Positions 1 through 8,860 of a stretch of 64,000 bases of DNA are shown one piece after another (within the stretch, counting starts at the first letter, position 1; every line of letters starts with the position of its first letter). Position numbers and translations under genes: made by a program. Source of the stretch: an uncultured Flavobacteriales bacterium (lineage in GTDB: Bacteria; Bacteroidota; Bacteroidia; Flavobacteriales_D; Crocinitomicaceae). Location of the stretch: positions 310,001 to 374,000 of the forward strand of contig CAJXJK010000001.1 of the NCBI GenBank assembly GCA_913054135.1. Direction: 5' to 3'. The notes beneath the pieces were generated by a model. The model saw only the letters and a list, made by a program, of their open reading frames with translations. It was not told where the DNA came from and searched no databases.

Positions 1-1
1 C

Positions 2-967
2 ACTTTTGTTTCTAATAAAGCAACACATGAGCGCTTAGATAAATTATTTGCTCGCGGACTTTCACCTTCGGCACTCAACAAACTCATTCAGTGTCCGCTT
101 GACTTTTATTACAGATATATTATTGGGCTAAGTGAAGAGGGAGAGGTTGAAGAGAACATAGAATCATCAACTTTCGGAACCAAAATTCATGATGTTTTAG
201 AAGCCATCATTCGAGACAATTTTTTCAAAGATGGAAACGGTAGCCCAATAACGGTCACAGCTCTTAAAGCTGAAAAGAAAAAAATCAAAGTAAGATTGAA
301 GGAGGCATATTTAAATGGTGAGAACGGAAAAACCTTTAAAGAATCTGACCTTAAATATGGCCAGAACAAACTCTCTTTTGAGGTTTCAGAAGAATTGATT
401 AGACAATTTATAGATAGACAAATCAAAGAAGTAACAGAAACTTCAGATGCAATCATTCCTGTTGGACTTGAACTAACAGATAATTTTAATGCTGATCTCG
501 AATTCGAGATCAAAGGCAAAAAGAAGCCACTTAAAATTAAAGGGACAGCTGACAGAATTGATAAGATTGGAAGTGTTCACCGAATTATTGATTACAAATC
601 AGGTAAATGCAATAATGAAAAAGTAAAGTATACTTCGAGTTCTAAAAACCCTGAAAATGAAATGCCTAATTTAATTGAGCATGATAAAAAGGCTTATGGA
701 CGACAGTTGTTGATGTACGCACTAATGTTCAATCAGCAATTCCCAAACCAAAAAGAGTTTACAGCAGGAATCATCTCTATGATTAATATTTCAGATTGGC
801 TACAAAATGTTGCATCAAGCAAAAAGGATGCAGAAGATGTCGTTAGTCCTGAATTGCTTGTGGATTTTAAAGAAGCTTTGATTGCTAAGATCTCAGAGCT
901 TTACGAAGAAGGTTATGAATTCAGACATAATCCTAAATCAGACTATTGCCAACATTGCGGAAAGTAA
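2..967 (+). CDS. PD-(D/E)XK nuclease-family protein, C-terminal part (5' end outside window)
   Basis: The reading frame is open from the first bases of the window, so the ATG at 296 in the ORF track is internal. The visible part reads GLSPSALNKLIQCPLDFYYRY, then FGTKIHDVLE, GTADRID and DYKSGK, and ends in CQHCGK. This is the PD-(D/E)XK nuclease module of the RecB/AddB type: His, Asp and the D-x-K catalytic pair, with a Cys before and two Cys after the core that may bind an Fe-S cluster as in AddB. The likely role is the nuclease end of a double-strand-break repair enzyme. The helicase-like N-terminal part cannot be seen. Confidence 0.85.
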   Translation, partial: TFVSNKATHERLDKLFARGLSPSALNKLIQCPLDFYYRYIIGLSEEGEVEENIESSTFGTKIHDVLEAIIRDNFFKDGNGSPITVTALKAEKKKIKVRLKEAYLNGENGKTFKESDLKYGQNKLSFEVSEELIRQFIDRQIKEVTETSDAIIPVGLELTDNFNADLEFEIKGKKKPLKIKGTADRIDKIGSVHRIIDYKSGKCNNEKVKYTSSSKNPENEMPNLIEHDKKAYGRQLLMYALMFNQQFPNQKEFTAGIISMINISDWLQNVASSKKDAEDVVSPELLVDFKEALIAKISELYEEGYEFRHNPKSDYCQHCGK

Positions 968-1294
968 CTATTGCAATTTCTTGTTCTCTTTGTGACGAGT
1001 AGAATCTCTATTGGTCTTCTTATCTAAATTTTTTCTCAAAGCCTCTTCAAGGTCAATACCGGTTTGATTAGCTAAGCAGATAAGCACCCAAAGTACATCA
1101 GCCATTTCATCACCCAAATCTTTATTCTTGTCTGATTCTTTCTCAGATTGCTCTCCGTATCTTCTTGCAATAATTCTTGCAACCTCACCAACCTCTTCGG
1201 TTAACTGAGCCATATTAGTGAGTTCGTTAAAGTAACGAACACCATATTCTTTAATCCAATCGTCTACAAGAGTTTGCGCTTCTTTGATCGTCAT
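968..1294 (-). CDS. MazG-like nucleotide pyrophosphohydrolase
   Basis: This small all-alpha NTP pyrophosphohydrolase has 108 residues. The metal-binding signature is present: QLTEEVGEVAR near residues 30-40 and KDLGDEMADVLWVL near 58-72, that is EExxE followed by ExxD. The family hydrolyses non-canonical or excess nucleoside triphosphates to the monophosphate and PPi. The start overlaps the stop of the heptose adenylyltransferase gene by four bases (ATGA), which suggests translational coupling at the end of the panD operon. The substrate cannot be read from the sequence. Confidence 0.88.
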   Translation of the reverse strand: MTIKEAQTLVDDWIKEYGVRYFNELTNMAQLTEEVGEVARIIARRYGEQSEKESDKNKDLGDEMADVLWVLICLANQTGIDLEEALRKNLDKKTNRDSTRHKENKKLQ

Positions 1295-1794
1295 TTTTTA
1301 AGCTTATTAATTATGTTGGTTGTTGAATAGCCTGCCACCAAGTCAATCACTTTCACTTCGCCTCCATTCTCTAGCACTGCTTCACGTCCTACGATATATC
1401 CTTTTGCGTTGACATCAGTTTCTGAAGGATTGTAATCTGCTCCTTTTACCAATACATCTGGCAATACATTTTCAATAAGTGAAAGTGGTGTTTGACTGTC
1501 AAACTCAATAACGGCATCTACAAATCCTAATGCTGCTAGCAAAGTGGCTCTTGCCTGAATCTTATTCACTGGCCTATCTTCACCCTTACCTTGCTCTTGG
1601 ACTGATGCATCTGAGTTGATTCCTACCACCAAATAATCTCCCAAATCAGCTGCTTGAGCCAGGTATTCAACATGTCCTTTGTGAAGGATATCAAAACAGC
1701 CATTAGTAAAAACTACTTTTTTACCTTCAGGTTTTTTATAACCTGCAGAACTTTGATAATGGATTTTATTTTGGATCTGATTCAGCCTGCTCAT
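1291..1794 (-). CDS. rfaE2: RfaE2-type D-glycero-beta-D-manno-heptose 1-phosphate adenylyltransferase
   Basis: This is a nucleotidyltransferase of the cytidylyltransferase-like fold. The motif TNGCFDILHKGHVEYL holds the HxGH-type signature (HKGH), and VVGINSDASV and LVKGADY follow as in RfaE domain II. It transfers AMP to heptose 1-phosphate for ADP-heptose and LPS core synthesis. The kinase domain of bifunctional HldE is absent. I prefer the start MSRLNQIQNK (167 aa) to the track start at 1821, because it shortens the overlap with the upstream flippase gene to 29 bases. It lies in the panD-flippase-rfaE2-mazG transcription unit. Confidence 0.87.
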   Translation of the reverse strand: MSRLNQIQNKIHYQSSAGYKKPEGKKVVFTNGCFDILHKGHVEYLAQAADLGDYLVVGINSDASVQEQGKGEDRPVNKIQARATLLAALGFVDAVIEFDSQTPLSLIENVLPDVLVKGADYNPSETDVNAKGYIVGREAVLENGGEVKVIDLVAGYSTTNIINKLKK

Positions 1795-2812
1795 CTTTCT
1801 CAAATTTAACATTTTTACCATTCAATGCTAGTGAAATCAATCCGAGAACAATCATCATAACTGTTTGAGAAGTCCAAATTATCCAACCTAATGCTAAGGC
1901 ATCTGGAACAATACCTGGCTGATCAGGTGCTAAATATGTTGTTACAATTAAACCAACTAAGGCTGGGTATACTCCAATTCCACCTTGAACAAGGATAATT
2001 CCGAAAGTCCCTGCAATGAATCCAGCCAACATAGCGTCTAACCCAAGATGGGCAGTTGAATCCAAACAGAAGAAACAAACGGCGAACATGAGCACGTACA
2101 TCCCCCAAATGAAGAAGGTATGACCAATAAATTGCACTTTATTTTTCGTTCTGAAAATAGAAATAATACCTTCCCACAATCCTTTCAAGAACTCTAAAAT
2201 TTTAACTCTAAATGATTTCTTGGCTATTATCAATGCAACAACTGCAATGAAGCCAAGAACAATTCCGTAAAAAACAACCTTTCCTAATATTTCAAAAATC
2301 AAAGAATTTCCACAACCTTCTTCAGCAGCACCAAAGCTTGATATTTTAGATTTAAATAAGTCAAACTTATCAAACTGCATTGCCAATCCTATCAAGACTA
2401 CTATACCGAGCATTCCTAAATCAACTGCTCGTTCGGCCAAAATGGTTCCGAATCCTTTTTGAAAAGGAACCTTTTCTGTTTTTGATAACACCCCTGCCCT
2501 TGAAGCTTCGCCCGCTCTTGGGAAAACGAAATTTACCAGGTAACCAATCATCAAAGCATGATACCTATTCCAAAAACCTGATTTGAAACCCATAGGCTCT
2601 AAGAGATATTTCCAACGCACAGCTCTACTGACGTGACTTAAGAAACTGAATACCAAGGCTAATGAAACCCACCAATAATTGGCTTTTCCAAAAGCTGAAA
2701 AGAGGTCCTTTTTCTGATCTTCACAAAGAGCGTCATAAAAAAGCCATATCAAAAACACACCAAAACCTAAGGGCAGGATGATTTTGAGAGCTGAGATTAT
2801 TTTAGTCTTCAT
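1766..2812 (-). CDS. YbhN/LPG-synthase-TM family flippase-like membrane protein
   Basis: This integral membrane protein has 348 residues and about eight hydrophobic helices. VSRAVRWKYLL, the FPRAGEASRAGVL segment and the glycine-rich IILVQGGIGVYPALVGLIV are typical of the UPF0104 family, the transmembrane part of lysylphosphatidylglycerol synthase. Members are thought to move or modify lipids in the inner membrane. The MprF synthase domain is absent, so it is a stand-alone membrane domain. The neighbouring ADP-heptose gene fits an envelope role, but the substrate is unknown. Confidence 0.82.
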   Translation of the reverse strand: MKTKIISALKIILPLGFGVFLIWLFYDALCEDQKKDLFSAFGKANYWWVSLALVFSFLSHVSRAVRWKYLLEPMGFKSGFWNRYHALMIGYLVNFVFPRAGEASRAGVLSKTEKVPFQKGFGTILAERAVDLGMLGIVVLIGLAMQFDKFDLFKSKISSFGAAEEGCGNSLIFEILGKVVFYGIVLGFIAVVALIIAKKSFRVKILEFLKGLWEGIISIFRTKNKVQFIGHTFFIWGMYVLMFAVCFFCLDSTAHLGLDAMLAGFIAGTFGIILVQGGIGVYPALVGLIVTTYLAPDQPGIVPDALALGWIIWTSQTVMMIVLGLISLALNGKNVKFEKDEQAESDPK

Positions 2813-2855
2813 GAATGTGATTTAGTTCCGTGAACGGAACTTTTAAAACAATGTT

Positions 2856-3209
2856 TTATTCCTCTAAAGAATTTGTTTCAGAATTAGGGAAAATTAAGGT
2901 TGGCTTAAACTCTTTAGCCTCTGACACACTCATCTGTGCATAAGCTATAACGATAACTGTATCACCCACAGCTGTTCTTCTTGCTGCCGGACCATTTAAA
3001 CAAATGGTTCCTGATCCTCTTTCTCCCAATATAATATATGTCTCAATTCGCTCACCGTTATTTAGGTTAACGATTTGAACTCTTTGTCCTTCAACCATAG
3101 TTGCTGCATCAACCAAGTCGGCGTCAATTGTAATTGATCCTATGTAATTCAATTCAGCCTGAGTTACTGTTACTCGGTGAATCTTTGAGTGTACTACTTC
3201 TATTGTCAT
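2856..3209 (-). CDS. panD: Aspartate 1-decarboxylase proenzyme
   Basis: PanD makes beta-alanine from aspartate for pantothenate and coenzyme A. The protein has 117 residues. The self-cleavage site is clear: [11 protein letters not shown], where Gly-Ser is cut and Ser becomes the pyruvoyl group. The preceding HSKIHR and the later [10 protein letters not shown] and NGPAARR segments are conserved in the family. It is the first gene of a leftward operon, and a TATCTTTG promoter box lies about 37 bases upstream. Confidence 0.96.
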   Translation of the reverse strand: MTIEVVHSKIHRVTVTQAELNYIGSITIDADLVDAATMVEGQRVQIVNLNNGERIETYIILGERGSGTICLNGPAARRTAVGDTVIVIAYAQMSVSEAKEFKPTLIFPNSETNSLEE

Positions 3210-3245
3210 TCAATGTTTATTAATGCTCTCTTTAAGAAAGCAGTG

Positions 3246-3253
3246 CAAAGATA
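3246..3253 (-). promoter_or_regulatory. TAnnTTTG -7 box for the panD operon
   Basis: On the minus strand this reads TATCTTTG, a perfect match to the Bacteroidota -7 consensus. Transcription would begin about six bases further on, giving a leader of about 30 bases before panD. No convincing -33 TTG was seen. Confidence 0.6.
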
Positions 3254-3300
3254 AAGTTTTTGGATTAAAGCATGAAAAATCACTTTTCAACATGACTGCC

Positions 3301-3339
3301 AAAAAGAGATTCGTGTATTAAATGAGTTGGTTCTCTTTT
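3301..3339 (-). terminator. Intrinsic terminator after the small ORF
   Basis: On the minus strand AAAAGAGA (3332-3339) pairs with TCTCTTTT (3302-3309) across a 22-base loop and runs into a five-T tract. It begins at the stop codon of the 20-codon ORF, closing a small transcription unit that starts at the box at 3443. Confidence 0.5.
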
Positions 3340-3400
3340 AAAGTAGAAATGCCAAAATTAGCACCACGAATAGTAAGAAGTTGAGGACATAATTTTTCAT
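3338..3400 (-). CDS. Candidate 20-residue membrane peptide
   Basis: An ORF too short for the track encodes a peptide beginning MKNYVLNFLLFVV and ending ILAFLL. It is one hydrophobic helix after a single Lys and Asn, like known bacterial micro-membrane proteins. It has its own TAGCTTTG promoter box about 43 bases upstream and a hairpin with a T tract directly after the stop, so it looks like a complete transcription unit between prfB and panD. A second ATG 12 bases upstream opens an overlapping frame of 30 codons that is less protein-like. A small RNA is the main alternative. No homologue is known to me. Confidence 0.4.
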   Translation of the reverse strand: MKNYVLNFLLFVVLILAFLL

Positions 3401-3442
3401 ACTGTTTCATCTTGTTCAACAGTAGAAACACAAATGATGTGC

Positions 3443-3450
3443 CAAAGCTA
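3443..3450 (-). promoter_or_regulatory. TAnnTTTG -7 box for the small ORF
   Basis: The minus strand reads TAGCTTTG, a perfect -7 match, located just after the prfB stop codon. Transcription from here would cover only the 20-codon ORF and end at the terminator at 3301. Confidence 0.5.
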
Positions 3451-3470
3451 GAATCTAAAAGATTTACAGA

Positions 3471-4556
3471 CTAATTGTTCAAAGCCATTAAATAAGACTT
3501 TAAAAACTCGTCAATCTCGCCGTTCATTACACCATCAACATTTGATGTCTCATGTCCAGTTCTTACATCTTTCACCAATTTATAAGGCTGCATAACGTAA
3601 TTTCTTATTTGAGATCCCCATTCAATTTTCATTTTGCCTGCTTCAATAGCATTTTGTTTAGCCATTCTTTCTCTCATCTCCAATTCATATAACTGAGACT
3701 TTAATAATTGCATGGCTTTCTCCTTATTATTAAGCTGAGAACGGGATTCTGAATTTTCAATTATTATTCCTGAAGGAGCATGGCGCAACCGAACAGCAGT
3801 CTCTACCTTATTCACATTTTGACCACCAGCACCACCTGATCTGAATGTTTCAAAAGTGATATCGGCTGGGTTGACGTTAATTTCAATTGAATCATCTACC
3901 AGTGGATAAACATACACAGAAGCGAATGAAGTATGCCTTTTTGCGTTTGAGTCAAAAGGTGAGATTCGCACCAATCTGTGCACTCCATTTTCTCCTTTTA
4001 GATATCCGAATGCAAACTCACCATCTATTTGAAGTGTTACTTGCTTAACTCCGGCAACATCACCAGCATTATAATTCAGTTCTTTGATTTTGTAGCCGTT
4101 TTTTTCGCCCCACATGATATACATCCTCATCAGCATTGAAGCCCAATCACAACTCTCTGTTCCGCCTGCACCTGCTGTAATTTGAAGAACGGCATTAAAA
4201 TTATCTTCTTCTGAAGACAGCATATTCTTAAATTCCAACTCTTCTAAATATTCTAATGATTTAGAAACATGCTCGTCTATCTCCTCTTCAGTTGTCTCTC
4301 CCATCTCATGAAATTCTAAAAGCACTTTCAAATCTTCTAAATGAGTTTTAGATTTCTCATAGCTCTCAACCCAGCCTTTTTTGGTTCTGAGTTTTCTCAT
4401 TACAACTTCAGCCTCTTTCGGATTATCCCAAAAGGTTGGATCTTGAGACCTCAACTCATCTTCTTGTATCTGAATATTTTTTTCTTCAATTTTCAAATAG
4501 CCGTGAAGATCGTTCACTCTTCTTTCAAAATCTTTTAGTTGGTCTGAAGTAATCAT
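3471..4556 (-). CDS. prfB: Peptide chain release factor 2
   Basis: RF2 ends translation at UGA and UAA. The 361-residue protein has the codon-recognition tripeptide in RISPFDS near residue 199 and the catalytic GGQ loop in [14 protein letters not shown] near residue 245. The reading frame is continuous from [10 protein letters not shown]. At the position where many bacteria have a programmed +1 frameshift with an in-frame UGA, this gene reads HGYLKIEE with no stop. Autoregulation by that route is therefore absent. It faces away from gcvH. Confidence 0.96.
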   Translation of the reverse strand: MITSDQLKDFERRVNDLHGYLKIEEKNIQIQEDELRSQDPTFWDNPKEAEVVMRKLRTKKGWVESYEKSKTHLEDLKVLLEFHEMGETTEEEIDEHVSKSLEYLEELEFKNMLSSEEDNFNAVLQITAGAGGTESCDWASMLMRMYIMWGEKNGYKIKELNYNAGDVAGVKQVTLQIDGEFAFGYLKGENGVHRLVRISPFDSNAKRHTSFASVYVYPLVDDSIEINVNPADITFETFRSGGAGGQNVNKVETAVRLRHAPSGIIIENSESRSQLNNKEKAMQLLKSQLYELEMRERMAKQNAIEAGKMKIEWGSQIRNYVMQPYKLVKDVRTGHETSNVDGVMNGEIDEFLKSYLMALNN

Positions 4557-4640
4557 GATGTAAAAGTCACAATTTTTTATTTATCTGTAATAATTCTTGT
4601 CGAATCTTTCTTGAATGATGCATTCAAAAGAATATTATTT

Positions 4641-4648
4641 TAAATTTG
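4641..4648 (+). promoter_or_regulatory. TAnnTTTG -7 box for gcvH
   Basis: TAAATTTG lies 25 bases before the gcvH ATG, giving a leader of about 20 bases. A TTG sits 27 bases upstream of the box, longer than the usual spacing. Confidence 0.55.
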
Positions 4649-4673
4649 TCCCAAACTGAATAATACTTAAAGA

Positions 4674-5051
4674 ATGAATGTACCTGCAGATTTAAAATAC
4701 ACTAAAGATCACGAATGGATCAAAGTTGAAGGTGATGTTGCAACTATCGGAATCACAGATTTTGCTCAAAGTGAATTAGGAGATATAGTATATGTAGAAA
4801 TTGAAACTGAGGGAGAAACCTTAGATGCAGAAGAAGTATTTGGATCAATTGAAGCAGTAAAAACAGTTTCTGATTTATTTATGCCGATCGCAGGAGAGGT
4901 GACTCAAATCAACGAAGAAATTGAATCAAACCCTGAGGTAATCAACAGTGACGCATACAATGCTGGATGGCTTATTAAGGTGAAAATTTCTGATGCTTCA
5001 CAAATTGAAGGATTAATGTCAGCAGAGGCATACCAGGAGCTAATTGGCTAA
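4674..5051 (+). CDS. gcvH: Glycine cleavage system H protein
   Basis: GcvH is the lipoyl carrier that shuttles the methylamine group between the P, T and L proteins of glycine cleavage. The 125-residue protein has the lipoylation motif GSIEAVKTVSD with the acceptor Lys near residue 63, and ends in the usual AGWLIKVKIS segment. The other gcv genes are not in the window. It is the head of a gcvH-vanZ-tonB cluster. The next gene starts inside its stop region. Confidence 0.97.
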   Translation: MNVPADLKYTKDHEWIKVEGDVATIGITDFAQSELGDIVYVEIETEGETLDAEEVFGSIEAVKTVSDLFMPIAGEVTQINEEIESNPEVINSDAYNAGWLIKVKISDASQIEGLMSAEAYQELIG

Positions 5052-5445
5052 ATCAACCATTTATCATATTTTTTGGGTCAGCTGGCTGACCTTAATATTG
5101 ATCTTGTGTTTTACACCAGGAGATCGACTGCCGTCCATTCAATGGAATCTAATTTCGATTGGAACACTCGCTCATTTTTCATTTTATTTTGGATTGACTT
5201 TTCTAATGCTCATGGCATTTTTAGAAAAAAAGCAAACTAAGATTGAAAAAAAATTGAACCTATCTAATTTAAGGTTGTACTTGATAGTGATATTAGCCGG
5301 AATTGCAATAGGAATTTTCGTTGAGCTAATACAAGGAAATTACATACCTAAAAGGTATTACGACACTGAAGACATACTTGTAAATAGTATTGGTACAATT
5401 TTTGGTGGATTAGGGTATACTTTGATAGGTAGAAAATTAGTTTAA
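5044..5445 (+). CDS. VanZ-family membrane protein
   Basis: A four-helix membrane protein of 133 residues. The N-terminal helix is followed by CFTPGDRLPSIQW and by AHFSFYFGLTF, then the helix pair with GIFVELIQG and RYYDTEDILVNSIGT, a pattern seen in VanZ-like proteins. The role of the family outside teicoplanin resistance is unclear. The only reasonable start is TTG at 5044, which overlaps the gcvH stop by eight bases and implies coupled translation. Confidence 0.82.
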   Translation: MAKSTIYHIFWVSWLTLILILCFTPGDRLPSIQWNLISIGTLAHFSFYFGLTFLMLMAFLEKKQTKIEKKLNLSNLRLYLIVILAGIAIGIFVELIQGNYIPKRYYDTEDILVNSIGTIFGGLGYTLIGRKLV

Positions 5446-5501
5446 ATCAGATCGCCAGATGAATTTATTTTTCGTAAATTAGCGATCACAACAATGTTAT
5501 T

Positions 5502-6173
5502 ATGGAAGATAAAAAGTCCAAAGAAGCAGACTTAGAACGTTCAAAGTTCGCCTTTTTCTCAATCGGATTGCTGATGATTTCAGCAACTATACTAATGGCT
5601 TTCACCTTTAGACAAGCTCAAGTTGCCGAATTTCAGGCTGAAGATGAGGACAATTCAATGCAAGATGAACTTGTATTCGATATTGAGGTGCCAGAAGATG
5701 AGCCAGAACCAGAACCAGAGGAAACCCCTCCTCCACCAGTAATTGAAGAGATTGAAATCGTTGAAGATGACGAAGAAATTGAAGAAATTGACTTAGGTAT
5801 GGATGTTGAAATCGAAGATCCACCTGAAGATGTAGAAGATGTGGTTATTGAAGAAGAGCCAATTGCAGATTTTGCTGAAGTTGAACCTACGTTCCCTGGA
5901 GGAGAAGGCGCAATGATGAGCTGGATTCAAGAAAACATTCAATACCCGCAACTTGCAGTTGAAATGGGTGAGCAAGGTATCGTTTACGTACAATTTGTAG
6001 TAAACAGAGATGGCTCAATTGAGAAAGTTAAAATCATGAGAGGTGTATCTGACGCACTTGATGCTGAAGCAAAAAGAGTTGTTAGAAAAATGCCAAGATG
6101 GACACCAGGTGAACAAGCTGGTAAAAAAGTTAGAGTTCGTTATACTTTACCTATTCACTTTAGATTAGGATAA
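5502..6173 (+). CDS. TonB-family energy transducer
   Basis: A short cytoplasmic N-terminus is followed by one membrane helix near residues 15-37. A Glu/Pro/Asp-rich periplasmic linker with EPEPEPEETPPPP comes next, and then a TonB C-terminal domain that begins at FPGGEGAMMSWI and includes YPQLAVEMGEQGIVYVQF. TonB transfers proton-motive energy to outer-membrane receptors. The linker is strongly acidic rather than the Pro/Lys type of Escherichia coli TonB, as is common in Bacteroidota. It could energise the TonB receptor at 51718, though linkage is not shown. A terminator follows. Confidence 0.92.
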   Translation: MEDKKSKEADLERSKFAFFSIGLLMISATILMAFTFRQAQVAEFQAEDEDNSMQDELVFDIEVPEDEPEPEPEETPPPPVIEEIEIVEDDEEIEEIDLGMDVEIEDPPEDVEDVVIEEEPIADFAEVEPTFPGGEGAMMSWIQENIQYPQLAVEMGEQGIVYVQFVVNRDGSIEKVKIMRGVSDALDAEAKRVVRKMPRWTPGEQAGKKVRVRYTLPIHFRLG

Positions 6174-6197
6174 GTATTAAGATAAATCTTATATTAT

Positions 6198-6232
6198 AAC
6201 CCTGATTGACATTGATTGATCAGGGTTTTTTT
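6198..6232 (+). terminator. Intrinsic terminator after tonB
   Basis: The arms AACCCTGA and TCAGGGTT pair perfectly around a 14-base loop and lead into a seven-T run. The deoC ATG follows only six bases later. Confidence 0.85.
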
Positions 6233-6238
6233 ATATCA

Positions 6239-6970
6239 ATGACTAAGGAATTAATTAAAGAATATATCTCCCTAATAGATTTGACTTCATTATCCTCAAT
6301 AGATAATGAGCAAACTATATTAGATCTAGTAGCAAAAGGAAATAAAGGTTTGGAAGAAATTTCACCTGCAGCTTATTGTGTTTATTCTGACCACATAAAA
6401 CCCATCCTTGCCAATAAAAAAGAAAGTATTAAGGCGGCGACAGTTGCAGGATACTTCCCAAGCGGACAATCAACTATTGAGCAAAAAATAAAAGAACTTG
6501 AATTCTTGAACGATTCATTAGTTGACGAAATTGATATAGTTGTAAACAGAGGTAAAATTTTGATGGATGATTACGAATATCTTTCAAAAGAAATTTCGCT
6601 ATCAAAGGAAACTATTGGTAAAAAATGCCTCAAAGTAATTCTTGAAACGGGAGAGTTAAATACACAACAGATTAGAAGAAGTTCAGAAGTTGCAATTGCT
6701 TCAGGGGCTAATTTCATAAAAACATCCACTGGTAAATCAGCAATTGGAGCAACTCCCGAAGCAGTTAAAATAATGTGTGAATCCATTAAACAATCGGGCT
6801 TAAATGTCGGTATTAAAGTTTCTGGCGGAGTGAGAACTTTTGAAGATGCTGAACTTTACCGAAATCTCGTAGAGGGTATTTTAGGAAAAGAATGGATCAA
6901 CAAAGACAGATTTAGAATCGGCGCAAGCTCCTTATTTGATAATCTTATTATTGATTTTAATAAACTATGA
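6239..6970 (+). CDS. deoC: Deoxyribose-phosphate aldolase
   Basis: DeoC cleaves 2-deoxyribose 5-phosphate to glyceraldehyde 3-phosphate and acetaldehyde. The Schiff-base Lys lies in NFIKTSTGKS, and the second catalytic Lys is in GIKVSGGVRT. EIDIVVNRG and ATVAGYFPSG are also family segments. I move the start from the TTG at 6206 to the ATG at 6239 (MTKELIKEY, 243 aa), because the earlier start lies inside the terminator hairpin of the tonB gene. The stop overlaps the cysQ start by four bases. Confidence 0.93.
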   Translation: MTKELIKEYISLIDLTSLSSIDNEQTILDLVAKGNKGLEEISPAAYCVYSDHIKPILANKKESIKAATVAGYFPSGQSTIEQKIKELEFLNDSLVDEIDIVVNRGKILMDDYEYLSKEISLSKETIGKKCLKVILETGELNTQQIRRSSEVAIASGANFIKTSTGKSAIGATPEAVKIMCESIKQSGLNVGIKVSGGVRTFEDAELYRNLVEGILGKEWINKDRFRIGASSLFDNLIIDFNKL

Positions 6971-7758
6971 TTAAAGAATTTCTTCCCAAAATATTGGATT
7001 CTATTTATGAAGCCTCAAAGGCTATCATGAATATATATAAATCTGATTTTGATGTAGAAATTAAAAAAGATGAATCTCCGGTCACTTTGGCTGACAAAAC
7101 ATCAAACAACATTTTATTTAAAGCCTTAAAAGAAACTGGGATTGAAGTCATTTCAGAAGAAGAAGTTATTCCTGATTATGAATTACGAAAACACAAAACC
7201 CTATGGCTTTTAGATCCTCTAGATGGAACCAAAGAGTTCATTAACAAATCGGATGAGTTCTGCATTTGTATTGCTTTGATTGAAAATGGTGTTAGCATCT
7301 TTGGCATCATAGCTGACCCTGTGAATCAACTAATCATTTTTGGAGGAAGAGATTTTCAAGCCGCCAAAATAAGTTACAATGAAGAAGACATCTTCAATCC
7401 ATCACACCAACTGCAAACGTTATCAAAAACAGAAATTGAAAATGTCATTTATTCTAGAACTCATCACACACCAAGAATTGATTTTTTCATTAAAAACCAA
7501 GAGCAAATCCACGGACCTATAAATCGGATTCGTAAAGGAAGCGCACTAAAGTTTTTTGACCTAGTAGATGAGAATGCTCAGGTCTACATCAGATTATGGC
7601 CGACAATGGAATGGGACATTGCCGCAGGCCATGCTATTTACGGTTCAATAGGTGGTGAAGTAATAGAATTGACTAACTTTGAATCTTTGGTTTATAACAA
7701 GAAAAACTTGAAGAATCCTCAATTCTTGGCAAAACCAAAAAATTTAAAACTGAAATAA
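6967..7758 (+). CDS. cysQ: 3'(2'),5'-bisphosphate nucleotidase, CysQ-like
   Basis: CysQ hydrolyses adenosine 3',5'-bisphosphate left over from sulfate assimilation or sulfotransfer. The protein is a member of the inositol monophosphatase superfamily with 263 residues. The metal site motifs are present: [18 protein letters not shown] and, near the C-terminus, [13 protein letters not shown]. It overlaps deoC by ATGA. The next genes make GDP-fucose, so it sits at the head of a surface-polysaccharide set; a link to sulfated glycans is possible but not shown. Confidence 0.9.
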   Translation: MIKEFLPKILDSIYEASKAIMNIYKSDFDVEIKKDESPVTLADKTSNNILFKALKETGIEVISEEEVIPDYELRKHKTLWLLDPLDGTKEFINKSDEFCICIALIENGVSIFGIIADPVNQLIIFGGRDFQAAKISYNEEDIFNPSHQLQTLSKTEIENVIYSRTHHTPRIDFFIKNQEQIHGPINRIRKGSALKFFDLVDENAQVYIRLWPTMEWDIAAGHAIYGSIGGEVIELTNFESLVYNKKNLKNPQFLAKPKNLKLK

Positions 7759-7768
7759 AAATTACTCA

Positions 7769-8860
7769 ATGAGTCAAAAAGTTGCTTTAGTAACAGGCGT
7801 TACAGGTCAGGACGGCGCATATTTAGCCGAATTACTCTTAGAGAAAGGATACATTGTACATGGTCTTAAGAGAAGAACATCTCTCTTTAACACTGACAGA
7901 ATTGACCATCTCTACAAAGATAAACACGAAGACCACGTAAACTTCTTTTTACACTACGGTGACCTCACCGATTCTACTAATCTTATTAGAATAGTTCAAG
8001 AAACTAAGCCTGATGAGATTTATAACTTGGCAGCAATGTCACATGTTCAGGTTTCTTTTGATTTACCTGAATACACAGCTAATGCTGACGGAATTGGAAC
8101 CTTGAGATTATTAGAAGCAATCAGAATTCTTAATCTTGAGAAAAAGGTGAAGTTCTATCAGGCTTCAACCTCTGAATTGTATGGTAAAGTCGTAGAAACT
8201 CCTCAATCAGAAACAACACCATTTTACCCAAGAAGCCCATACGCAGTTGCAAAACTGTATGCTTTTTGGATAGTAAAAAACTATAGAGAGGCTTACGGCA
8301 TATATGCTTGTAACGGTATCCTGTTCAATCATGAAAGCCCTTTGAGAGGTGAAACATTCGTAACTAGAAAAATTACTAGAGCAGCCTCTAAAATCAAGTT
8401 AGGTCTTCAGAAAAAACTTTATTTAGGAAATCTTGATGCCAAAAGAGATTGGGGACATGCTCAAGATTACGTATATGGGATGTGGCAAATGTTGCAACAA
8501 GACGAGGCAGATGACTTTGTTTTAGCCTCAGGAGAAACTCACCCAGTGAGAGAATTTGTCACCAAATCATTTGAACATGCAGGCATCACACTGAGATGGG
8601 AAGGTGAAGGAGTAAACGAAAAAGGAATTGATACTGACACCAATGAAGTTTTGGTAGAAGTAGACGAAAAATATTTCAGACCTACAGAAGTTGACCTTTT
8701 ACTTGGCGACCCGACAAAAGCTAAAGAGAAATTAGGCTGGACCATTAAACGAGACTTTAACCAATTAGTTAAAGAAATGATGGAAGCTGATATGAAGCTG
8801 TTTGAAAAAGACAAATACCTAAAAGAAGGTGGTCACCAAACGTTCGATTATAATGAATAA
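7769..8860 (+). CDS. gmd: GDP-mannose 4,6-dehydratase
   Basis: Gmd converts GDP-D-mannose to GDP-4-keto-6-deoxymannose, the first step to GDP-L-fucose. The NADP-binding motif [10 protein letters not shown] is at the N-terminus, and the catalytic STSELYGK and YAVAKLYA (YxxxK) segments follow near residues 130-161. [17 protein letters not shown] is the usual substrate-loop sequence. The length of 363 residues is normal. The fcl gene begins within its last codons. Confidence 0.97.
   Translation: MSQKVALVTGVTGQDGAYLAELLLEKGYIVHGLKRRTSLFNTDRIDHLYKDKHEDHVNFFLHYGDLTDSTNLIRIVQETKPDEIYNLAAMSHVQVSFDLPEYTANADGIGTLRLLEAIRILNLEKKVKFYQASTSELYGKVVETPQSETTPFYPRSPYAVAKLYAFWIVKNYREAYGIYACNGILFNHESPLRGETFVTRKITRAASKIKLGLQKKLYLGNLDAKRDWGHAQDYVYGMWQMLQQDEADDFVLASGETHPVREFVTKSFEHAGITLRWEGEGVNEKGIDTDTNEVLVEVDEKYFRPTEVDLLLGDPTKAKEKLGWTIKRDFNQLVKEMMEADMKLFEKDKYLKEGGHQTFDYNE

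Noticed and set aside
3319-3412. A 30-codon minus-strand ORF overlapping the 20-codon membrane peptide
   Set aside because: Its composition is mixed and not protein-like (MKQYEKLCPQ...), it ends inside the terminator hairpin, and the shorter frame has the better membrane-helix pattern.
6206-6238. Upstream TTG start for deoC in the ORF track
   Set aside because: The extra codons lie inside the tonB terminator hairpin and have no counterpart in the aldolase family.
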